Shown one piece after another: positions 1-5,044 of a stretch of DNA of 5,044 nt (the first letter of the stretch is position 1; each line of letters opens with the position of its first letter). A program made the position numbers and the translations under genes. The stretch comes from Pseudomonadota bacterium. GTDB taxonomy: Bacteria; Desulfobacterota; Syntrophia; Syntrophales; UBA5619. The notes beneath the pieces were generated by a model, which saw only the letters and a program-made list of their open reading frames with translations, was not told the origin of the DNA and searched no databases. The stretch is taken from the NCBI GenBank assembly GCA_018896355.1, contig JAHIMW010000004.1:1-5044 (forward strand). The letters run 5' to 3'.

Positions 1-18
1 AAGGATTTTCCCCCACCC

Positions 19-24
19 GAAAGG
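19..24 (+). promoter_or_regulatory. possible ribosome binding site for the GTG start of recG
   Basis: GAAAGG lies six bases before GTG at 31. It is a partial match to the Shine-Dalgarno consensus with acceptable spacing. It is the main reason to consider GTG at 31 as a start, but because the recG frame is open through bases 1-30 it may simply be coding sequence of a longer gene. Confidence 0.35.
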
Positions 25-30
25 TCCCCC

Positions 31-450
31 GTGCCGACGGCGATCGCCTGGGACAGCCCGGTCCAGTTCCTGAAGGGCGTGGGTCCGGTGCGGGCGCAGG
101 CCCTCGCCCGTCTCGGGATCGTCACGGTCGCCGATCTGCTGCGGCACTACCCGCGGACGCACCTGGACCGCAGCCGGGTCACCCCGATCCGGGACCTGCG
201 GGCCGGCGCCGAAGCCACGGTCCTGGGACGCGTGCTCACCTCCGGGGAGCGGCGGTCGCGCCAGGGGCGGACCGTCCAGACGGTCACCGTCGCCGACGAC
301 GGCGGCACGCTGTTCTGCCAGTGGTTCGGCCAACCCTACCTGCTGCGCCAACTGCGGCCCGGCCTCGAGATCCTCCTGGGCGGCCGCGCCCAGATCTACA
401 ATCACCGCATGCAGATGATTCATCCGGATTACGAACTGCTCGAAGGCGAA
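31..450 (+). CDS. recG: ATP-dependent DNA helicase RecG, N-terminal fragment (3' end lost at a junction)
   Basis: RecG remodels stalled replication forks and branched DNA in the cytoplasm. Only its DNA-binding N-terminal part is here. Residues 10-50 hold the helix-hairpin-helix-like start (SPVQFLKGVGPVRAQALARL, then DLLRHYPRTHLDRSR). Residues 51-136 are the wedge OB-fold, with PIRDLRAGAEATVLGRV, a DDGGTLFCQWF strand and the typical ending MQMIHPDYEL. Similarity stops at about residues 136-141; the helicase motor domains (Walker A, DEAH box) that fill the remaining 550 or so residues of a normal RecG are absent. The same frame stays open to a TGA at 1300-1302, but beyond ~450 it is only the antisense of a solute-binding protein gene. 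The GTG start at 31 has GAAAGG six bases upstream, but the frame is also open back to base 1, so the true start may lie outside the window, as in RecG proteins with an N-terminal extension. Codons are very GC-rich: by hand count about 12 of the first 137 end in A or T. Confidence 0.88.
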
Positions 451-453
451 GGG
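436..453. other. head-on junction between recG and a solute-binding protein gene (probable chimera breakpoint)
   Basis: Left of this point the plus strand reads as RecG up to MQMIHPDYEL. Right of it the minus strand reads as an SBP_bac_5 protein down to GWKDVNGDGVIEKEGRP. The bases in between (coding LLEGEG on plus, PFAFEQ on minus) could fit either family, so the breakpoint can only be placed within roughly 18 bases. Both genes lose their 3' parts here. No insertion-sequence end, transposase, tRNA or att-like repeat is visible at the join. Confidence 0.8.
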
Positions 454-530
454 GCGGCCCTCCTTTTCGATAACGCCGTCGCCGTTTACATCTTTCCACC
501 CCGCCTCGGCCAAGAGCGCCTTCGCCTTCG
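441..530. repeat. 12-bp perfect inverted repeat (441-452 and 519-530) starting at the junction
   Basis: CGAAGGCGAAGG at 441-452 is exactly matched by its reverse complement CCTTCGCCTTCG at 519-530, with a 66-base spacer. The right arm lies in solute-binding protein codons for the AKAKA stretch (residues around 350-354). The left arm sits on the recG/SBP breakpoint. Both arms are built from GAAGGC units, so chance is possible. Confidence 0.6.
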
Positions 531-1578
531 CCGGATCGTAGGGGTATGCCCGGACATTCGGGTTGTAGGCCCAGGTTCCCGGCTTGTAGGGTCCGGTGGC
601 GGGTTTTCCGAGGCCGATCAGGACGCCGTCGATCATCTCCACTCGATTCACCGCATGGGCGATCGCTTGGCGGACCCGTTTGTCGGTGAAGAGCGGGTTT
701 TTCAAATTGTAGCCCATGTAGGTGTAGGCAAAGGAGAGATAACGGTACTTGTTGAAATTCTCCCGGAAGAGGTTGTTCTCCGTCTGCCGCATGTACTGGA
801 GCGGCGTCAACCCCATCCGGTCGATGCCGTTCGCGCGGAGTTCCAGGAACATGGTTGCCGTATCGGGGATGATCCGCAGGATGAAGCCGTCGATATAGGG
901 CCGACCTTCGAAATAGTCGGGATTGGAGACGAGAACGATCTTCTGGCCGGTAACCCACTCCTTGAACTTGTACGGCCCCGTGCCGATCGGGTGTCGACCG
1001 AGCGGGGAGGTGGTGATCTCCTTGTCGGCCAGCAGATGCTTCGGCAGGATGCCGACCGACCAGCTCATCAGCGCCGGGGCGAAGGGCTTGTCGTAGGTTG
1101 CCCGGAAGGTCCAATCGTCGAGGACCTCGGCCTTCTTCACTTTAAGAAAGTCGCCCGCATAAGCCGTGGGCGTTTTCGGATCGACCGTGACCTGGTAGGT
1201 GTAGAGGACGTCCGCCGCGGTGAAGGGGCGTCCGTCGTGCCACCGCACCCCCTTGCGCAGGTGAAAGGTGATGACGAGGCCGTCTCCGGAGATCTCCCAT
1301 GATTCGGCCAGGTCTCCCACGATGCTGATATCCTTGTCGTACTTGATGAGGCCGTTGAAGACGAGCCCCGCGATCTCGTGGGAGGTGGAGTCCGAAGCAA
1401 GCAGCGGGATGAGGTTCGATGCGTCGCCGATGGACCCCTCGACCATGATGTCCCCATAGGCGGGCGCGGCGGCGGCGCTCCCCGCCGGGGCGCGCCCCGG
1501 CTCCTTCGGGCCGCACGCCGTGACGGCCAGAAAGAGAATCATGCTCCCGATCGAAACGATGCGGCCAATGGGTTTCAT
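451..1578 (-). CDS. peptide/nickel-type ABC transporter solute-binding lipoprotein, truncated at the C-terminus
   Basis: This is the extracytoplasmic binding component (SBP_bac_5, OppA/DppA-like) of an ABC importer for oligopeptides or similar ligands; the ligand cannot be told from sequence. The ATG at 1578 gives a lipoprotein signal: MKPIGR, a hydrophobic stretch, then the lipobox VTAC with the lipidated cysteine at residue 22. An Ala/Pro/Gly-rich tether follows (about 23-41). Family hallmarks come in the usual order: NLIPLLASDSTSHEIAGLVF (55-74), LAESWEISGDGLVITFHLRKGVRWHDGRPFTAADVLYTY (about 90-128), IGTGPYKFKEW (about 197-208), NPDYFEG (218-224), FTDKRVRQAIAHAVNR (about 297-312), and AKALLAEAGWKDVNGDG (352-368). 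About 376 residues are genuine; relatives have roughly 500-560, so the last third is missing. The frame stays open from 1578 to base 1 because the antisense of recG happens to have no stop, so any tail past ~450 is spurious. The Shine-Dalgarno signal is weak (GGTAG about 10 bases upstream). No permease or ATPase genes are visible in the window. Confidence 0.9.
1484..1501. repeat. 18-bp perfect GC-only palindrome in the lipoprotein tether
   Basis: GCCGGGGCGCGCCCCGGC is its own reverse complement. It encodes part of the Pro/Gly/Arg/Ala tether just after the lipidated cysteine of the solute-binding protein. A second short hairpin-forming stretch, CCCCGCCGGGG, overlaps its left side (1480-1490). 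The low-complexity GC-rich codons of the tether may explain it without any function. Confidence 0.7.
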
Positions 1579-1652
1579 GGCAGTCAAGCTACCGTATAGA
1601 TGCGGCTTTTGCAACTAAAAAAGGAGAGCATTCCCCTATTTTTCCTTGAAAT
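1579..1652. other. intergenic gap between the activase-like gene and the solute-binding protein gene
   Basis: This 74-bp A/T-rich gap contains the probable terminator and no gene. I looked for a sigma-70 promoter for the solute-binding protein. TTGCAA and TAGCTT are spaced by 17 bases, but the second box would lie within ten bases of the ATG, leaving no room for a leader, so I make no promoter call. Confidence 0.5.
1617..1643 (-). terminator. probable intrinsic terminator downstream of the activase-like gene
   Basis: Read on the minus strand, AAAAATAGGGGA, loop ATGC, TCTCCTTTTTT folds into a stem: six inner pairs (one G-U), one T-T mismatch, then four A-T pairs, ending in a run of six T. It begins about ten bases after the TAA of the activase-like gene and ends about 38 bases before the ATG of the solute-binding protein. 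The outer A/T arms are nearly symmetric, so it could also act in the other direction. The T run is partly used in the stem, which lowers certainty. Confidence 0.6.
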
Positions 1653-1669
1653 TTAGGGAGATGTTCCCC
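1623..1669. repeat. pair of related small GGGGA...TCCC palindromes (1623-1636 and 1656-1669)
   Basis: On the minus strand the two 14-mers are GGGGAACATCTCCC (1669-1656) and GGGGAATGCTCTCC (1636-1623), in the same orientation and 33 bases apart. Each is an imperfect palindrome flanked by A/T-rich sequence. The first supplies the last five codons (RGTSP) of the activase-like gene and abuts its TAA; the second is the core of the probable terminator. They resemble small REP-like intergenic palindromes, which is an inference from shape alone. Confidence 0.45.
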
Positions 1670-4600
1670 TTTTTTCCGCCGTTGAATTCTCCATCATCCG
1701 CTGCTGGAGACGTTCCGCTCTGAGCAGGAAGGCCTCCAGCTTGGCGGTGATCAGCTGCGGGAACGGTGAGCCGTCGCTCTCTATGGCTAAAAACGGCAGA
1801 TCGTCGATCTCTGTCAGGACGGCCTGCAACGCCTTGTTTGTCGGATCGGCCGCCAGTTTCTTCCCTGCCGTCATAATTTCCCCGAGAATGGCCTCCGAAA
1901 TGCGATTCGGCATGCAACCGAATGGCCCTATGGCGATAACCCCGCAGGAGCGGGTGACAACCTCTGTGAGGGAACCGCCTATCGTGAGGATGGCCTCGCC
2001 GGGAAGGGCGAGCGAAATATACGGACTGGCATTTTTGATGATGCCGGCGATATCAAGCGCTTCGGCATGAATAAGCCCGGACCTGGAGAGTATCGACTTT
2101 ATCCGTTTCTCGTAATGTCTCTGGAAGCGATTGCGGATCTTGAGCTTGAATTTCTGAGCAATCGTCAAATGATCCTGATTGAACCCCCGATCCGTAAGGT
2201 AATGGCAATAGTAAACCCACTCGGCCACAGGCGCACAGACGGCGGCAAATCCTTTTTCTGCGAGGTATTCTGTCAGATACTGGCGGGAGAGGGCATCCCG
2301 GCGAACAAATATTTCCCCGGTCAGAGTTATCACGGCGACACTGTGCACTGAACGCTTCAGAGGTATGGAACTCAGGCGTTCGGCGCACTCGGACAGCTGC
2401 GCTGCCAGAATCTTGAAGTTTCCCTTTTCCAGGGCCAGAAGAATTTTCCGCCATTCTTCATTATAGATGGTCTCGGAGGCCATGGGATCGACGCTGTTGG
2501 TTAGAAGCATCGAGCGGATGTCCTCCATCACATCGGACACAACCACCGCCCACCAGGCATGACGTTCGAAATGGTTGCCCATACCTGTATAGGAATTATC
2601 CGAGGAGAGTGAAAGCAGCGCCATGTCCGGTATTTTCAGCCGTCGGATAAGATCCTCCATGTAAATGGCGTACTGGCCGAAGCGGCAGGGGCCGGCGCCG
2701 GTCGGCATGAAGTAAACCAGGATCTCGTCCGGACGTCTGCCGTTGCTGACACAGCTCAACATGGTTCCGGTGGTCAGGATCAACGGCAGGCACTCCTTGC
2801 AGGAGGTGTTTGCCCGACCGAGCTTGAGGATTGCCTCATCGTTTTCCCGGAGAGCCCTGGCATTAAATCCGCACCCCCTCAAAGTTGCGGCAAATGCTTC
2901 GGTTCCGAGCTTTCCCATCGAGGGGATGAGTATTGTCACCCGCGGATCGGTCAGGGATAGAGTCTTTCCCGACGATGTTACGACTTTGGTCGTGCCGCTG
3001 TCGAGAACCGTGCGGGCCGGGTTGAACGCACTCTGTCGTGGCGGGATCAGCTGCCTGGCCATCAGCTGGCGGTAGTCCCGGACGATATCAAGAAAGGCCT
3101 CCACCCGGGTTTCGATCCCGGCATCCGCGGTGTGGCTGTCAAGTTCCAGCGTAAGGGAAGGCTTACGGCCCATGATATCACGGAAATAGCCGATGATGAA
3201 GGAATCCGGTCCGCAGGAAAAATTGGTGATATAGGCGCCAAAGAGCTGGGGGTGCCTTTCCACAAAACGGGCCGCCTTTATGATGAGCTTTCCCGCGCCC
3301 CAGTACATGTGTCTTTTTGAACGCTCCTGTTCCAGATTGAGGAAATCGATGGGAATCACGGGAATCCCCCGGGTGGCAAATTTATCGGGGATGCCCATGT
3401 GGGCTTCCCCGGCAAAGCCGTTGTACGATCGCGCGAAGATGACAACCCCGAATTTGTCCGGATCCGCTTCGAGCTCGGAGAGCATCCGCCTGCCTCTCTC
3501 TTTCATATCCGAGAAACAGTCTCGCTGCTTTTGCAGCGCAACGGCAAAAGCCTCTTGCGCCGCGCGGCGGCCTGCCCCCATGTGGCGCGCAGTTTCTATT
3601 AAAGGTTCTTCAGCGCTCTCAATCCCGCCGGATAAGTCCAGAAGCGGCGTTAAGATCCGGGTGCCGCGCCCCATTAGTTGACTCAGTTTTTTGCTGAACG
3701 CGGTCTGAAGATAGAACGTCTCCCCCTGTACCAGAGGGCAAACCTGGGACTGGGAACTCTTGCCGTCATTTTGGCCCGGAACTGCCTTGAAGTGGGGTAG
3801 AAATAGAAAATCCGGGGGATTTTCAGCCTCAAGGAGCGAATGGATAAACCCGTGAGCCAGTTCAACCGGATAGCAGAAGGGCGCACCGCACTGATCCATG
3901 CCTTTCGGGCTGGGGTGATCGGGCAGGACCACTTCGAAACCCAGTTCGCTGAAAAAATTGGAGTATAGCGGGTAATAGGTGTTGACGAAAAAACTGCGGT
4001 TGAGCCCCACCCGGCCTTTAGAGGCCCGAACTTTCTCCTTGTCCGGCGATACGCCATATGTTTGAAAGATGAGCTGCTGGCGGATGTGCGCCAGATCGAG
4101 TCTCTCCGTGTCGCAGCGCACGTCTTTGCGGATGTTGTAATAGCGGTTGCAGGCGCCTCCGAACGGATATTTTTGTCCTTCCACCTGGATGACGGCGATG
4201 AGGCACCGCCGGTCGCATCTCTCTTTCCCGCCCCGGCAGGTGAATGACTTTCCGTAAGCAACCTCCCGCCGGGCAAGTGTTTCGAGATCGAAGGGACTCT
4301 CGGTCATGAGACCGGTATCGAGCCGTTTCCGGACTTCCAGGGCGACGCCGAACGCGCCCATCAACCCGGGTTCCGGCGGGACGATGATCGGTTTGCCAAT
4401 CAAGGCCCCCATCGCCAGCGGCACCGCGCTATTATAGCATACACCGCCCTGCATGAAGATTTTTTCCCCGACCGGCCGGTTGCCTTTGACGCGGTTGGAG
4501 TAGTTCATGCAGATCGAGTACACCAGGCCGGCTGTGATATCCTCGCGGGCCACCCCCTCGTGGATCGCGTTCTTGATATCCGAGGCGATAAAGGCGGCGC

Positions 4601-5044
4601 ACTGGTCGTTGAAGTTGGGCGGACGCTTCCCTCGAAAGGCAGTCTCGGCAATATCCTCCATTCTCAATCCCAACGTTTCGTGGGCCGATTCTTCCAGGAA
4701 AGAGCCGGTGCCCGCCGAACACGCCTCGTTCATAGCGTAGTCAGAGGGGACGGAATTGATGATATAGGTGTATTTGGCGTCCTGGCCGCCGATTTCAAAA
4801 ATGGTGTCCACCTGGGGATCAAAATGGACGGCGGCAGTGGCGTGGGCGATGATTTCGTTGACAACCCCTTCCGTTAGGGCGTGCAGCCCCGCAATTTGCC
4901 TGCCCGAGCCGCAGACGCCCAGGCCTGCGATGTGGATCGTTTGCGGATCGACCTTCTGCCGCACCTGCTCCAAAAGCGAGCGAGAGCACTGGCGGGAGGC
5001 CCCCACCGGGTCTCCGTTGGCGCGCAAATATACGGAAGCCAAAA
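1653..5044 (-). CDS. multidomain 2-hydroxyacyl-CoA dehydratase activase-like protein (ASKHA ATPase + DUF2229 + dehydratase-like region), N-terminus beyond the window
   Basis: Residue numbers count from the codon at 5042, which is internal (a TTG), not a true start; the gene enters from the right edge. Residues 1-241 are a BadF/BadG/HgdC-type ASKHA ATPase: GSGR (45-48), EIGGQDAKY (83-91), MNEACSAGTGSFLEE with Cys108, Cys148 in FNDQCAAFIASDIK, and GGVCYN (199-204). In HgdC two cysteines at matching places and similar spacing bind one [4Fe-4S] cluster between two subunits. Next comes a cysteine cluster (269, 276, 280, 298), then a DUF2229-like region (about 345-470) with QCGAPFCYPVELAHG (Cys385, Cys390). 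Then dehydratase-like (COG3581 type) blocks: ARSYNGF (538-544), NFSCGPDSF (Cys610), SCKECLPLILTTG (Cys748, Cys751), GPCRFGQY (Cys786) and GPFGCMPNR (Cys1043). Such activases couple ATP hydrolysis to low-potential electron transfer onto an iron-sulfur partner enzyme, in the anaerobic cytoplasm. The substrate or partner of these long fused forms is not established, as far as I know. The phosphate-1 motif (DxGSTxxK) lies outside the window, so at least some 50 residues are missing, possibly a further domain. No frameshift is seen. Confidence 0.9.
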   Translation of the reverse strand, partial: LASVYLRANGDPVGASRQCSRSLLEQVRQKVDPQTIHIAGLGVCGSGRQIAGLHALTEGVVNEIIAHATAAVHFDPQVDTIFEIGGQDAKYTYIINSVPSDYAMNEACSAGTGSFLEESAHETLGLRMEDIAETAFRGKRPPNFNDQCAAFIASDIKNAIHEGVAREDITAGLVYSICMNYSNRVKGNRPVGEKIFMQGGVCYNSAVPLAMGALIGKPIIVPPEPGLMGAFGVALEVRKRLDTGLMTESPFDLETLARREVAYGKSFTCRGGKERCDRRCLIAVIQVEGQKYPFGGACNRYYNIRKDVRCDTERLDLAHIRQQLIFQTYGVSPDKEKVRASKGRVGLNRSFFVNTYYPLYSNFFSELGFEVVLPDHPSPKGMDQCGAPFCYPVELAHGFIHSLLEAENPPDFLFLPHFKAVPGQNDGKSSQSQVCPLVQGETFYLQTAFSKKLSQLMGRGTRILTPLLDLSGGIESAEEPLIETARHMGAGRRAAQEAFAVALQKQRDCFSDMKERGRRMLSELEADPDKFGVVIFARSYNGFAGEAHMGIPDKFATRGIPVIPIDFLNLEQERSKRHMYWGAGKLIIKAARFVERHPQLFGAYITNFSCGPDSFIIGYFRDIMGRKPSLTLELDSHTADAGIETRVEAFLDIVRDYRQLMARQLIPPRQSAFNPARTVLDSGTTKVVTSSGKTLSLTDPRVTILIPSMGKLGTEAFAATLRGCGFNARALRENDEAILKLGRANTSCKECLPLILTTGTMLSCVSNGRRPDEILVYFMPTGAGPCRFGQYAIYMEDLIRRLKIPDMALLSLSSDNSYTGMGNHFERHAWWAVVVSDVMEDIRSMLLTNSVDPMASETIYNEEWRKILLALEKGNFKILAAQLSECAERLSSIPLKRSVHSVAVITLTGEIFVRRDALSRQYLTEYLAEKGFAAVCAPVAEWVYYCHYLTDRGFNQDHLTIAQKFKLKIRNRFQRHYEKRIKSILSRSGLIHAEALDIAGIIKNASPYISLALPGEAILTIGGSLTEVVTRSCGVIAIGPFGCMPNRISEAILGEIMTAGKKLAADPTNKALQAVLTEIDDLPFLAIESDGSPFPQLITAKLEAFLLRAERLQQRMMENSTAEKRGTSP

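Noticed and set aside
1..450. Continuation of the solute-binding protein frame on the minus strand to the window edge
   Set aside because: It is the antisense of recG; it stays open only because the recG fragment is GC-rich and lacks TTA, CTA and TCA codons.
451..1302. Continuation of the plus-strand recG frame as a novel C-terminal domain of about 283 residues
   Set aside because: It is the exact antisense of well-conserved solute-binding protein codons and shows no helicase motif.
1590..1616. Sigma-70 promoter (TTGCAA / TAGCTT) for the solute-binding protein gene
   Set aside because: The boxes match poorly and the transcription start would fall on or after the ATG.
3683..4276. A 197-codon minus-strand frame and several other long frames within 1653-5044
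   Set aside because: They overlap the activase-like gene in other registers, have repetitive, biased composition and match no family I recognise, whereas the main frame is conserved along its whole length.
5040..5042. TTG as the start codon of the activase-like gene
   Set aside because: It lies at the very edge of the window, inside an ASKHA domain whose first phosphate-binding motif must lie further upstream; no ribosome site can be judged.
1..5044. CRISPR array, tRNA, rRNA, insertion sequence or phage attachment site
   Set aside because: I found no regularly spaced direct repeats, no cloverleaf or rRNA-like stretch, no transposase or integrase coding sequence and no paired direct repeats at the junction.

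Overview
The window looks like bacterial DNA from an obligate or strict anaerobe. Its longest gene is a large, oxygen-sensitive-type activator of the 2-hydroxyacyl-CoA dehydratase / benzoyl-CoA reductase superfamily. Its wording (for example MNEACSAGTGSFLEE, GPCRFGQY) resembles proteins I know from syntrophic and sulfate-reducing Desulfobacterota, and from Firmicutes. The taxon is an inference; no marker gene is complete here.

Layout. (1) Positions 1-~450, plus strand: only the first ~140 residues of the DNA helicase RecG (wedge/OB-fold region), in very GC-rich codons. (2) Positions ~450-1578, minus strand: the first ~376 residues of a lipoprotein solute-binding protein of the peptide/nickel ABC-transporter family (SBP_bac_5). 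Its C-terminal part is missing because it runs head-on into the recG fragment. (3) Positions 1579-1652: a 74-bp gap with a hairpin that looks like an intrinsic terminator, plus a second related small palindrome that reaches into the end of the next gene. (4) Positions 1653-5044, minus strand: 1,129+ codons of a multidomain CoA-dehydratase-activase-like protein whose N-terminus lies beyond the right edge.

The minus-strand genes are transcribed from right to left: the activase-like gene first, then the probable terminator, then the solute-binding lipoprotein. Nothing in the sequence ties the two functionally, and their codon use differs, so they are probably separate transcription units.

The most striking point is the junction near 436-453. 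Two unrelated, normally complete genes are both cut there, facing each other, with no transposase or recombination gene beside it. The codon registers are mirrored and no stop interrupts either strand, so automatic gene calling would produce a false 423-residue 'RecG' on the plus strand and an SBP with a nonsense tail on the minus strand. An assembly or amplification chimera is the simplest explanation; a real rearrangement is the alternative. I do not see a convincing undescribed system in the window.
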